This document shows, piece after piece, positions 33,201-45,501 of a DNA stretch of 64,000 nt. The stretch is from positions 7,691,201-7,755,200 of the forward strand of contig CM021316.1 in assembly GCA_010645155.1 (NCBI GenBank). The letters are read 5' to 3'. The translations under genes were made by a program, and so were the position numbers. Under the pieces are notes generated by a model. That model had not been told where the DNA came from, ran no database searches, and saw only the letters and a program-made list of their open reading frames with translations. This DNA comes from Tigriopus japonicus (Eukaryota > Arthropoda > Copepoda > Harpacticoida > Harpacticidae). Position 1 is the first letter of the stretch; each line of letters begins with the position of its first letter.

Positions 33201-36200
33201 CCGCACCCTTGTCAACAAACTGTACAATTTGGGAATCCGTGGTACCATTTTACGATGGGTCGAAAGCTGGCTAAGTAATCGTAAACAGCGAGTAGTGCTT
33301 AATGGGGAACTATCCGAATGGAAGGATGTGACAAGTGGTATTGTGCAAGGCAGTGTTTTGGGACCTATTTTATTCCTTCTGTTTGTTTTTGATCTACCAA
33401 CTTGTATCGACAAAGCCACCATCATTGGTTCATATGCAGATGATACCAAAATCGGAAGGGCAATTCTCTCAGTCGAAGATAGTGCCCTACTTCAGAAAGA
33501 TGTGGACGCCCTTGCCAAATGGGCAACACTCCACGAGATGATGTTCAACATCGAAAAGTGCAAAGTACTACATGTTGGGAGTAATAACCCACGGTTCTCT
33601 TACCGAATTGGTGGAATTGAAATTGAGTCTGTGGAAAGCCAACGAGACCTCGGAGTGCATATCCATCAAAGTTTGAAACCCTCCTTACACATCGGAATTA
33701 TCGCTCGAAAGGCTAATTCCTTGCTTGGCCAAATAAAAAGGACGTTCTCAGTCCGGACTCCTGAAGTGCTTGTTGGCCTTTACAAATCATATGTACGCCC
33801 GCACTTAGAATTCGCCGTTCAAGCGTGGAACCCGTGGCTGAGAAAAGACTGTGAACTTCTCGAGAAGGTACAACGACGAATGGTTCGAATGATAAGTGGA
33901 TTGACGGGAACTTACGAGGACAGATTACGCGAGATTGGTCTCACCACTCTGGAACAACGGCGCACGAGGGGAGATGCCATTTTATTGTTTAAGATATTGC
34001 ACGGTCTGGATCATATCGCCCCAAACCGATTCTATTGTCCAATCGAGCATTCAATTCAAACTCGAAGCCAATCAAGAGGAAATCTAGTCCAGCCATTATC
34101 AAGGTTAGACTTGAGGAAACATTTCTTTAGCGTCCGGTCCATTCAAATCTGGAACGGTCTCCCATCAAATATACGAGAAAGTCAAAGTATCAACGAATTC
34201 AAATCGCTATATGACTCCTTTACATACAAATGATTTTACCAGATGATTCTTGTTATTATTGCTGTTGTTTTGATTATTTTTGTACGATTCGTGTTTTTAT
34301 ATTTTATTTTTTTATATATTTTACCCAAATGTCCATTATATCTTCGAAATGACCAACTCTGGTCCCTGAAGATCAATATAACTTTATATCACTTTATATC
34401 ACTTTTATGTGAAAAATTTGTTTTCAGGATTATTAAATAAAAACATTTTCAAGCGTTGTTTTCCTGCAGAAAACAGGATTTAATGTTGATTCAATTAAGG
34501 TAAAAAAGGAAATTCGTTCAGTGGAGTCCAATGTCCCATTTCTACTTAATACACTAAGTTCAAGTAAAAGATTACCCATTTACCATTGTAAAAAGAAAAT
34601 ACAAAGGAAAGGCCAACATAAGAGCATGAGAGCATGAAGTGAGCATGCTTTGTTGTATTTTATACCGAGTTTTGAGCGGACATAACTTGGTACTCCGATA
34701 TTCGATTGAGTTGAAAATCTTCATCCACATTATTCTCTACATAAGGAAGATTTCATATGCAGGAGAACTTTGTTGATTTATTCCAACAAGATTCTTTTAA
34801 ATTATAACTCTCCCTGGTAGCCTCGTGGTAGTCATTCTTGATTCAATCAACTTTGTAAGAATTTCTAGGATCGATCAAAGTTTAAATCTATTTACAACAG
34901 TTGTGATTTTGATTGAGAATGTTCTCATATTCCAAGGGATGAAAATGTTTTTTTTTTTAAATCACTTCTGTGATTCAATTACAAGATTACATGGCTCTTG
35001 AATAGAAGATCTGAAAGATTTTGTGTTCTCAAAGTTTGGATCCCAAGATGATTATGGTTTGGTAAGAATGGTTCTTCCTACCAAAGTTACTCGGAGTCCG
35101 AATAAAAGTACGAATCCTTTTGTGATTTGAAAAGAACTTCTCCCAGATTGGTTCTCATCTCTCCCATTGTTCAAAAAATCCCATCAGATACCATATTTGT
35201 GCTGGATCTTTTTAATATCAGTCAACAAAAACGTGCATCCTATTTCTGGAAATGCAAACGTTTTCACAAAAATAATCAAGGGTTCCCTCTGAATCGTTTC
35301 GAAAACCATGCTTAAACATTTGTTTTCAGCTTTTCACGGTTTGAGCCCGGCAAACTTAACTAATCAAAGTCAGCTTTCCGCCAAAGGGAATTCCATAATT
35401 AAAGAAGGAAGTAGAAAGGATCCTCAAAAATGTTCATTTTCCCCTCCGTCAAACCTCAATCAAGCCAGTGAGTGTTTGTTCCAACCAGGAATCGCCGTTC
35501 TCTTTTACTAGTAATTGCCAGAATCATTCACTTCAAAGCCATGATGGTTCTTCCTCATTTTACACACCCACCTCAAAAATCCCCCAGGGTTTACTCTATT
35601 CAACATGGTGATCAAATTAAGCGAAGGCTTCGTTCGGCGGTCCTGTTCACGTTTTCGCACTTCTCTCTCTCTCTCGACTTCAGTTTGATTGGGGGAAGAG
35701 TGAGAAGAAGGCTGTGGCCTTGGCGGCCTTGCCTCTTTTAGGGAGGAAGTGGGTTTGAGACTTGGCTTGGTGGATCCTAACCGCAATTTCCACTCGCTGG
35801 ATGTATACATGTAGCAACAAGAGTTGCAGATATCTGAAACTAACCAGCCATCTAACTCAACAACTAGAAGTTGGAATTGATTGGAGTACGTTTTCACATC
35901 CAAGTAAAGAGTTGAGTATCAGGTTCTGAAGTACTTCAAGGGCGTGAGAAGGTCGTCGTTATTTGCTCTAATTTCAGTTCAGTCAGACCTTCTTTCTGAG
36001 TGACCAATGTTGTTCCATAATGATTGAGCCTTCAGGAGGGTACCATGACAAGAAGGGACCTAATATGGGTTCCAAATGACATATTCCAATGCTTGGCTCT
36101 TTGAAGCTCTACGTACATGGAGCATGGGAAAGCCAGTCAAGGTCATGGCTCAAAGGAAGTGAGCTAGACTCGAGCAGAATGACTGTCTGCTCACGAGGTG

Positions 36201-39200
36201 GTCCATTCCATGTTCCAAGTTCCAACTTCCCCTGTTATTTCGAACTTGTGAGTTGGGATGGATATTTTTGAACGCATGTTTTCCCTTCGTGTTCTAGATC
36301 CTTGTGAGGCTCCTATAGTTGAGATATCCCTCTCCTGTGATAATCTACTCTGCGATGCTCTCGGTCGAGCCCCTTCAGCCCGACTCGTCATTCATACTCG
36401 AAATCCACCTGAGATCTTGTGGAAGCGAATCGCCCAAACCGAGATTGCTGAGGTTTGTTCTAGTTCCAATAATATTGACTTTGTTCGAACCTTCCATTGT
36501 TCTCGTTACAGAAGAGCAGTAACCCAACCTACCTGAGGACGATCCAATTTCGAGCTAGTGAGCACTTTTCGGACAAGACCGAGGTTCGAATCACGGCCCT
36601 GGATTTTCGGGAGCGATTCACTTCCACTGCGACTCAACTGGGAAAGGCTCACATTACTATTGATCAACTCAAAACAGGAGGTACCAATATTCTTCCACAA
36701 AATTGAACGCTCCAGCTCCAAGTTATGCCACTTTGGTACATTTATCGTGATTCAATCAGTAAGACGTTTTGTTTTGGTCTTAGACTTGATGTTTGTAAGG
36801 AAAAACAACCCAATCCTTTTAAGGGCTATCATAAAGTTGGATGGAAGTAATTCAATTTCCGATCAATTTTTCCTGGTGTATTTACATGTCGGGAATTGCC
36901 TTCAAAAATCATGGTTATCTGCCATGCCAAAAGACTGTCTCAAATTAGTTCTTAAGAATCTTAAACCCAGAAATGCATTGTTTACCGCTAATATTTACGT
37001 TCCCTTCTTGTGCATTTAGGACGATCTCGTCTAAAATTGGAGTCCCCAAATCCCGAAGGTCGGAATGCTGGATTTGTCACGCTCAATGCATGGACGTTCG
37101 AGGTGAAGGTTCCTGGATCCACCGACTCAACACCATATCATACCAATAAACATGGATTAGAAAGTGCCAAGGACCTCAAGGCCGAGGTATATCAGTGTTA
37201 TGATGAGGCTGGGATGAGTAGTAATCTACTTATCATCAACGCTCACCAACGAGATCTCTTTGGTTGGCTAATGGAGAAAAGGAGTTGATAGTCGCATTCA
37301 CTCTTGCTTGGTGCTTGCTTCTTGGTTGGTTCGTTCGTTTCTTTTGGGCCACTCTTTTCATGCCAAGGTCAAAATGAAGATGGACTAATCCCTTTTTAGT
37401 CGTCTTTGCCCATAAACACTACTTGCTATTTGCTTCTGGGAAGCTTATCTGTCTTGGCCACCGTATATGTTCCCCGGCAAGACTATTTCTGTCCCGAACA
37501 AAGGCAATGAAGGCTGAAGATGCCAAGATCCCCATTTTTCAACCGGAATATCTGGTCGTGGCTGTTATTTTGAACAATGTTTGGCGTGGTTGGATCATGT
37601 TAATGAATGAGCTCTAGGAGAGAAAGAGAGAGAGAGAAAGGCATTGGTGTGTCTTTCCACTTCGACTTCGTCTTAAGTCTTCTTTCCGAGCCAACCGGAA
37701 AGACGAGGCAAGAAAGCAATTTGGCCTCAATGAAAGCAAATAAGGACGATGCAACTCCGAACTCCATTCCAACTGAATGATTGATTGATTGATATCTCGG
37801 AAGCATGCCAAATCATATTCTCGTCTCAATTTGGCTTCACACTTGGCTCGGTTTCAGCTCAACAATGGACACGCGGCCGACTTCCATGGCAGATTGACAA
37901 CTGGACTTCGAGGTCATCGCCGATCCCAATCCCTTCCTCCGGACACTCATCAATTGGCTCGACTGCCTCAGCACAAATCATTGGCCATGATTTTCGCCAA
38001 CCCCATCATCAAGACCTATCGCTTCCATTCGGGTCTTTGTGGCGACATTGACGTCCAGGAATTGATGGCGGAATCCAAACTGAGTTTCACTTTCCCACAA
38101 CAGTTGTTGTACGTCTGAATGAAGCTAGAACAATCAATGGTGGAGATCATGTTGGACTCACTTTCGCCCATTTGTTCTAGATCCCTGTGGATTTGCGAAG
38201 AGAAGGAGCTGGTACATGAAATTGCCGGATTAGGGGAGCTCAGATCTCCGTGGCACGAATGTCAGATGACCTGGCTGGAGAACCACTTAAATCTCATCAA
38301 TACTTACTCCCAAGCTCTGGAGAATCTGGACAACCATCGCCGTAAGAGCAATACCATTCTCCCCCTTTTTCAATTATTGGCCTTAATTGGGATCGCACCC
38401 TTCGACTGGAACAAATATTTTGGACACCAAAACCTGGGCCCCAAGAAAGACTTGCTTTGTTCGTGATGAAGCAAATCAACGAACTTTTGGCCTTTGTTTG
38501 AATTGCCACTCTTCTATTGTCTCTTTCAGCCAAACTCAATTTCCGTAAAAGCACTCAAAAGAGCGACAAAACTTTCGAGTTTGTCCCCACCAACTTGCAC
38601 CTTCAGCGAATGTGGGTTCAGAATGAGAGTCTGAGGAAATCCGGATTCTACGACACCTTCACCCACGGCGCTTTCACAGCCATGACCCAAAAGTCCCCAG
38701 GATTAATCAAGTAAGATCTCTTTCAGACTTTATTCTTTCTTTTTTACAAGAAATAATCAAACGGTATCAACGTTGTGAAGAACTTTTTTGATAAGCCCTG
38801 ATTTTCACCAGGCTTTCATCTTCAAATGGAATGAAAGTGGTGATCGACAACCTGATTATCAAAATGTTTTTGTTCTTGCTCTTTCTTGCAATCAATTTGG
38901 CACGAGTCCTTAGAATTTCATTATCTCTCCCTTTCTCTGTCTTTGTCGCTCTCTAGAATGCTCAAGGACTTGAAGGCTCCTCAAAAGGACAGCACTGCAT
39001 GGTGTTCCCAATCAGACCGACTTCAGATGGCAGAAGATATGCTCTCAGCAGTACGAAGGGTGCGGAAAGAGGTGGTGGATTGTATGAGAGTCCTCATGAA
39101 GCAAGGCAAAGAAAAACGCTCAGACGGAATGTTCGCCATGGTCGAAGACATGTTGAGGAAGACCAAGTGTCTGTGCAGTCTAATGGATCAGGGTTTGGTG

Positions 39201-42200
39201 GAGGAAGCTTTTGTCTTCCTTGAAGACAACCGAATTGCCCAACGACCCGAAAGAGATGAATTCTCAGAGTCAGTCTCAGAGTTCATGCAACGGAACAAGC
39301 TGAAGATCGACTTGCCATTGTTCAGACACAATAAGTTTGAGAACCTTCAAACTCCTTGTACAGAGTTCTTATCCAAGGAGTTGAGAACTCCTGACGTAGA
39401 CATGTTCAGTCCAACCGATCCGATGTCAAGCGAGTTTTGGAGAACCTATAGCGCGTATACATCAGGATATCAGTCGGTGGATCGACTATCGGACATTGAT
39501 GAGTTCGAGGAATCTTTTAAATATTTGAGCGTTGTTGATAAAACCAGACACTATTACACCCTTTGCCGGACGGGTTCACCCATGGACACGCCCTCTGGAT
39601 CACCCCGACATTTGCCCACACCTAAACGATCTCAAAGTCAACACTCGATGAGACACGGGGAAGAAAAGGTTCAATCTCATCATGAGGATGAAGGCATTGG
39701 TCGGGAAGAAGTTAGTAATGGAACAGAAAATCATACGGATGACCTTTACATGGAGGAAGAAGGAGAATTTAGGCTACATGGAGTAGAGGATGTGTTAAAT
39801 GCCATCGAGGAAATTGAAGAAGACCACTCCGAAGACTGCCTAAGTGAAGGAGAGGTGGAATTTGGCGCAAATGAGAGTCTCTTTGATGCCTCGGAATTTG
39901 CAAACCACAACGAAACGGACAAAGAAAGTCAAAATGAAAGCCCCCGGGAAAGCCCCATCAAAAGGAAGCCCACACCGAATGAGCAACCAGTTGCAACCAC
40001 CAACACGAATGTTTCTCAGGCAGCTCCCAATCCCCAACCGCCCAAAAAGGACCAAAATGATCAAAATCTAACATCCGACTCGCCCAGTGGACTTCACTAC
40101 AGATCCGGAGATGAGCCCGAACCAATTGACTTGACGCACCTTAACATTGAGGCAGCCATGATGTGCTTGGCAAGCAAGATTCGAATGCTTTGTGGCAAAG
40201 CCAATAGTCCTACCTTAAGTTCCAGGACGTTCCGCTTCAAAGAATTGGACATGGCCCGGCAGAAGAAGCTCGGAAACATAGTTTCCAGCATTCCAAAATC
40301 AGCTTCTTTGGATTCGGCTTTCAAGATTCCCGATGTTCCACGACCTCAGGAGTCTCCTGACGATATCGAGGACTGGACAGCCGAGCTCAGGCCAAGCATG
40401 AGGAAGCTACGTCAAGGCATGGACAGTTTATGCAAAACCTCACGATTAGTTTGCAGTGTACTACGACTGCAACAATCTCGAGAGGCCGTTAATCTCAGCC
40501 ACGATATCAAATATCGTCGAGACGTTTGCTTCTCCCAAGCACTCACAACCCTGACCTCCGCGCTCATGGCTAAATTCTGGGCCATGGAGCCGGACCCAAC
40601 GTTCTTACATATTTGTGCGCACTTGGGTCCACTGGTGGCGTTTGAGAGTTTAGTAACCATTCACGGGGATGAAACAGCAATGTTCAACGACATGGTGGTG
40701 GCCGTGGAGGACTTGAGGAACGTGGATTTCACACTGATTTTGGTGGACAAACGAGCCAAGGCTAAGGCCAGACCTTTGACTCCAAAGCCAAGCGGTCAAA
40801 TGCCAATTCTACCGTATCACTCATTTCCCTTGCCAAGGGTGACTGGTTCGAGGTGCAGTTTGAAAGTGCTGCTTCCTGTTCCGGATTACGTCTACACAAT
40901 GTTACCTTTAGACAAGATCAAGACCATGACTTTTAGCATCACTCCTGTGTTTTTTAACGTTGGGATTAACCAACATGCTTATCTGGCGGGTCGCTTTGGC
41001 AATAATGGGCTACAAGAAAAAAACAACCTGGATAATTTTAAGATACTCCAAGAATATCATCGGAGGTTCAAGAAGCTTGACTTGCCGCAAGTCTCTAACG
41101 TGTCTGGAAATCGCACCAAAAGTAAGAGCCATTTCTTCTTGATTTTGGCGTTGGAAATCTTTTACAATCCAATTTCTTATAGGGTTGTCAGTCAGTGGCT
41201 CCAGTGAGCCTCAGTTGGATGACCTCTTGGCTATCTTGAAAAACGAGGTGAACAATAGGAAGGTTCAAAATGTTGAGATTTTGCATTTGGCGTCAGCAAT
41301 AACGAGAAGACTTCAAGGTAAGAGTCCTACAAGTGTGCAATGAATATCAATTTGGGTGTCGAAAAGTTAGTCTCATTGTTCAAAACCGTTTCACTCTAAC
41401 ATAAGCTGAGTGGATACAGGGGCCTTTTTGGTTGGCACTTAAATGGGCAAAAACTTTTTTAATTTACTTTCAAAACTTCAGCTTGCTCTCGAAGGAATTT
41501 TAGCCGCTGCTCAAGGACTTTTATTCTCCTTTGGGACCGTTGCGTAGTCAGCAGGGTTCGTTGACGCATGAAGTCCCGTTCATGCCTTAAGGCCACCAAA
41601 TCCAACCACTCACTTTGAGTGTAGCCATTAATGCCTAAGAAAAAAATGAAGACCTTGTTTTACAAAAATTGACTTACACAAACTTTCTATTTCGTTTGAT
41701 AACTTGTAATCACTAATTATAAAGGTAGCTTGAAATTGAATCACATAACCATTCATGCCTCTTCAAAATCAAACAATGGATTTGTCCTTTACTGATTTTG
41801 GCCAAGCCTTTTTAAATTACCTTTGAGCCTGTCGTAGATCTTAAAAAGGTCTATGTTGTAACGGAGAGGAATAATTTGAACGAAGGAGCCCATGCACCCA
41901 ATCACTGAAAAACATCCCAAGTATCTCTTGTTTCGTATTCGTTTGTGATCTTTTTGGTCGGTTTTTGACAACCCATTCCCAAGAGAAAAATCAAGAAGTA
42001 TCACCGTAATACACATGAAGAAACACCACCACTTTTTATGTTGATGCATTCTGGGAAAACGAAAACAGAAAATTAGTCAGGCTGTTAGTTCACAAGCGTT
42101 GGATCATTCATCAACTACGTTAATGTTCCAGGGATTCGTTTCATCAACTGCAAAAGTGGAAAAGACAGAACTGGCATGGCGGCCACATTGGAACAAGTCC

Positions 42201-42489
42201 AAATATTGTCTCGGGACTATGATTTGGCCGAAAACGAGTACAAGAAGGCGCTTGATGTCATGAGATGGTAAGAAATGGGACCCCTGACTTGAAGACCAAT
42301 GGTTCGGAAGTAATGAAGTCTAATAATGCAACCTCTCTTTTTGTCTTGCTTTTCAGCGAGGGCACGCGATGTGATAACGTGCTGAAAAATATTGGTGACA
42401 AGCGATATGCCTTCAATACAATACAGTTGACAGCTTTCCCATATCAGTACCGACCTCCCGTGGGATCTTATGGTAGTAAGGTCACCTAA
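27210..42489 (+). CDS. Inpp4: Inositol polyphosphate 4-phosphatase (INPP4) with PH, C2 and CX5R regions
   Basis: Hydrolyses the 4-phosphate of PI(3,4)P2, damping PI3K signalling at membranes. Exons: 27210-27327, 27825-27911, 30002-30169, 31304-31516, 36298-36452, 36512-36680, 37020-37186, 37858-38108, 38181-38341, 38530-38710, 38957-41121, 41183-41317, 42132-42267, 42357-42489. All phases fit and the sum is 4239 nt, i.e. 1412 residues. Order: PH domain (about 20-165: [42 protein letters not shown]); C2 (about 196-360); conserved [36 protein letters not shown] and [13 protein letters not shown]; a long acidic Ser/Glu-rich insert (about 760-950); then the phosphatase core with [10 protein letters not shown], catalytic Cys 1330 and Arg 1336. 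Longer than vertebrate INPP4 (about 950 residues) because of the PH part and insert. An acceptor (CTCTTTTTCAG) just before the ATG implies an upstream 5' UTR exon. Confidence 0.95.
27825..27911 (+). other. INPP4 exon 2, symmetric cassette-type exon inside the PH domain
   Basis: This 87-nt exon begins and ends in phase 1 and encodes a Ser/Arg-rich insert ([20 protein letters not shown]). It falls between GFFRRTE and VERWCRLR, a position that is a loop between the first PH strands. Skipping it would keep the frame and give a standard PH spacing, so alternative splicing is plausible. Confidence 0.6.
32770..34440 (+). mobile_element. 5'-truncated non-LTR retrotransposon (LINE), CR1/Rex/jockey-like RT
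   Basis: The open frame from 32773 to 34233 (about 485 residues) starts inside the reverse transcriptase domain ([11 protein letters not shown]) and runs through [38 protein letters not shown], the catalytic YADD ([10 protein letters not shown]), [10 protein letters not shown], and the C-terminal [12 protein letters not shown] and [10 protein letters not shown] segments typical of CR1/Rex/jockey relatives. No endonuclease or ORF1 precedes it, so the copy is truncated at the 5' end. The frame is intact, which suggests a recent insertion. The 3' end is AT-rich with two TTTATATCAC repeats. A GTGAAATTTG before the 5' end and a GTGAAAAATTTG after the 3' part may be an imperfect target duplication. 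It lies in sense orientation in INPP4 intron 4. Confidence 0.9.
34676..34836 (+). repeat. Solo copy of the foldback-element arm
   Basis: Matches, in the same orientation and block order, the right arm of the palindrome at 53325-53800. Shared blocks are CATAACTT, TTCGATTGAG, GGT/GCA spacers, ATTCT..AA..ATAA and GTAGCCTC. It is clearly diverged (I judge about 60-65% identity). It lies in INPP4 intron 4 just right of the LINE. Confidence 0.5.
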
Positions 42490-42918
42490 TGACCATTATT
42501 TTTGCTTCTTCTTTAACTCCAATTCACTAAAAGCATTCCTGTGCCAAATTCTGTTCGACGAAAAAGCTTCAAATTTTATACAACGTAACGCTACAACATA
42601 ACCAATGCTCTTCCACAATTTCGTCACCCGTGGTGAATTCTAAATAACCACTGGATCGCTTCCAATTCCTTTGCTAAAGTAGTGTTGATAGAATCTGCTT
42701 ATTCTGACTCTTTGTTGTTCATTTCTGTTTGTTACCCATTTTATCATTACCATTTACTTCTAAGTTTAACTTCGCCATATCACTCAAGAATGTATTGAAA
42801 ATATTGAGTAATAACTTATTCCCTGAAAGATGACGTGTGAGCGTATGATCAAATGTCAAACTCCCCTCAATAATTGAGCATAGAAAACCAGTGTCCAAAT
42901 TATTTTTTGAGTTTCAAT

Positions 42919-42924
42919 AATAAA
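42919..42924 (+). terminator. Candidate INPP4 polyadenylation signal
   Basis: AATAAA about 430 bp after the INPP4 stop and 21 bp before the end of the SMYD4-like coding region on the other strand. If used, the two convergent transcripts would overlap. Confidence 0.4.
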
Positions 42925-42944
42925 GTATTTCACTGTGTCATGTC

Positions 42945-45192
42945 TTAACAATCTTTCGCCATTGCCCACAAACTACCACACAAGGCAATCACTGCGATCT
43001 CGTAATTGCGATGAGGGGCTGGCACTCCAAGGGTCGTCAATTTCCGGATATATTCCTGGCATACGTTCAAAGCCTTGCCGTATTTGCCCTCTTGGAAGAG
43101 CTTTTGGTATCTGCAAGAGATCAAGTAACCTCGTTTGCCGGATCTGTCCAGAACTTTGTCACTTTGCAAAAAATATTGCTTCACATCAATACTTACTTTC
43201 CTAGAGTGTTGCCAAGTTTTAACGCAACTTGTGGGGTTAACTGGTTTGGAAGGTTTGCCAAAAGAGGATAATCGTGTTTACAAGCCACACATTGACAATC
43301 AAATGCGTAACCTCGACGAAGGGTTTCTTGACGCTCTGCTTTTGGAATAGACATATGGTGAATTCCATAGCAATCAGTCACTTCCTCGCCGGCTTTAATG
43401 AAGCTTTTGGTAATGATTATCACCTGGAAATGAAAGTGCAAAATTACTTCAAGTAGTCATCTTGAGTTGGTAATCCTTACCCTTGGACCTTGATTGACCC
43501 GAATAGTGTTTGGTGCACACGAATGGTTGAAGAATAACGTGGTTGGGTAAACACCAGAACCAATGTCTTGCAATGGAATTCTCTTTGACGGTTCCATTAT
43601 ACCATTCACCTGAAATTAACGTCGTTCCTCTTTAAATTGTTTTTGTTCCAGGTTGTTACACTTTGGAAAAGTACCTGATAGATGGTATGCAGATTGTATT
43701 GGATCCCACATTGAAAGTGAAATAGAAGCTTTCCGATGAAAACCTCTTGTGGAGTAAGATGTAATTGACTGGTGGGTTCACCGCCAAAATATCCTGCCGC
43801 CTTCAGACATTTTAACAGTACTACGCTTCGGATCATGATTGTCACACGATCTTTGATTTGCATTTGGTCGTAATGAGTGACAAGATTGAACAAACCTCGG
43901 TAATGTTCATCCTTTTCGTAGGAAAAATCTTCCGAGACATTTGTTCCGTACAATTTGTCGTGAGCAGTAAACAAGCTCTCCCTATTGTCCAAGAAAAAGG
44001 CCAATTTCTTTTGCGAAACAGCCCTGTAAGCTAGTGAAATGCACCCCGACAATTGAGAATTGGCATCATCACCGTAGAAAACTTCGGTGATATCAAAGTT
44101 GGCCTCCACGGGATGATAGGAATTCATTGCCAATTTCCAGCATCGCAGTCCACAGAATTTGGCTTTTTTCAGAAGCGGACTTGGCAACACTGAGTTACCA
44201 CAGGTTCGGAAGCAGTTTGTGCAATTGGTAGCCATCTTGAATGGTGACATGTGGAACGAAATGGGTTCCTCGATGACAACCGGCTCACCAACTTCGATAT
44301 TCTTGGTGGCCAAGACATGCCGACCTTGCGTTTCATTAAAAACAATGTTGAGAGAGTCAGAAATGTGGGGAAATTTCGGATGAGTTTCCCATATTTTGAA
44401 TGGGCACGGGATGTCTCGGACATGGTTATCCTCATAGGTTCCTTTGCATTGGCTCATGTCCAGACCAGCTATTGCTTGTTTCATTATGGCATCCAACTCA
44501 TCTCGTTTTGGAGGCTTGAGATTGGATTGAGTAAGGGATGCTTGACAAGCTTTGAAGGCTTCACTGGCATCTCGAAGAAATCCAAGGACTTCCAAACATC
44601 TTCCTCGTCGATCCCAAAGCTTGTAAGCCAACTCAGAAGGATATCCAAACAAAAAAGCGGCGCTTATATCATCTAAGCATTTTTGATAGTCTTTGAGCTC
44701 AAAGTAAACCGCAGACCGATTGCCAAGGCCCAAAGCGGCGTCTCGACCTTTGCCTTGCCGGTCAAGTGGCGCTGACATGATGGATTCACTGTAGGCCTTC
44801 AGTGCCAAGTCCAAGGCCTTCTTCTGGTAGTGCTTATTTCCAGCATCTCTTAAGGATTTGCTTTCGGCAGCCGTATCTTCAATTTGAGTCTCTCGCTTTT
44901 TAATGTAGTTCCACGGATCCACAAATTCTTCCAAAGCGTTGATTTCGTCAAAGGTATATTGGACTTGCTTCTCAATGTCTTCATTCAACTTCTCGAACTC
45001 ATGCAAACCTTTGGACTCAATGATGGTGAGCATTTTGATGTAGTGGAGTTGGAACGGACTGTGCCGGTTTTTCTGCTTGACCACATTTTCGGCTTCCGGA
45101 ATCATGTCCTTGACGAACTTTTCAAACTCGGATTCGTCAGTCATTCCGGCCAAAGCCATTAACTGTTTTTTCACTTCTCTGGTCATATCCAT
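42945..45192 (-). CDS. Smyd4: SMYD4-like protein: TPR, MYND-like and SET domains
   Basis: Predicted protein-lysine methyltransferase. Exons: 43675-45192, 43481-43609, 43197-43423 and 42945-43110, with phases 0, 0 and 2; the sum is 2040 nt, 679 residues plus stop. I chose the ATG at 45192 (MDMTREVKKQLMALAG), since the frame upstream has no other ATG. TPR-like helices are at about residues 110-245 (AGNKHYQKKALDLALKAYSE, GLGNRSAVYFELKDYQKCLD). The SET start is at about 290 (HVLATKNIEVGEPVVIEEP). A MYND-like insert follows (CTNC ... CGLRCWKLAMNSYHPVEA). Then come the SET motif FFNHSCAPNT, the Tyr-containing GEEVTDCYG and the post-SET CQCVAC, and a C-terminal helical region. The MYND lacks several expected zinc ligands. 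The gene is convergent with INPP4 and head-to-head with the FBXW5-like gene. Confidence 0.9.
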
Positions 45193-45501
45193 GATGGAAA
45201 CTATGAAGCTCTTGTCTTTGCAATTGTTTATTCCGACATGCGTTTCCACCCCGTTTTCCGTTTGGCACACGGCCAAAAGTGGAAACTAAACTTAGATTGT
45301 GCTGACACGGCCAGATTAGACATTTAAATTGACTTCAAACTGACTCTGTGAGATCTCTTGGATGAGGCAATTTCACGGCGACAAACTCTTAGCTATGTGA
45401 CGTTTTGTGGATTCAATTTAGTGGAACATGGTTGAGGTTCCGTGAGTGTTTGTTTCCTATAGGCAACAAACTTCCGTTGAGATTGTCCCATTTCTTGCGC
45501 A
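45193..45501. promoter_or_regulatory. Short shared spacer: likely bidirectional promoter
   Basis: Only 309 bp separate the ATG codons of the divergent SMYD4-like (-) and FBXW5-like (+) genes. No TATA box is obvious. Both 5' UTRs must lie here, so a shared promoter is a reasonable inference. Confidence 0.5.

Noticed and set aside
36580..36600. GGTTCGAATC match to a pol III B box
   Set aside because: It lies in INPP4 exon 6, where the reading frame fully explains the sequence.
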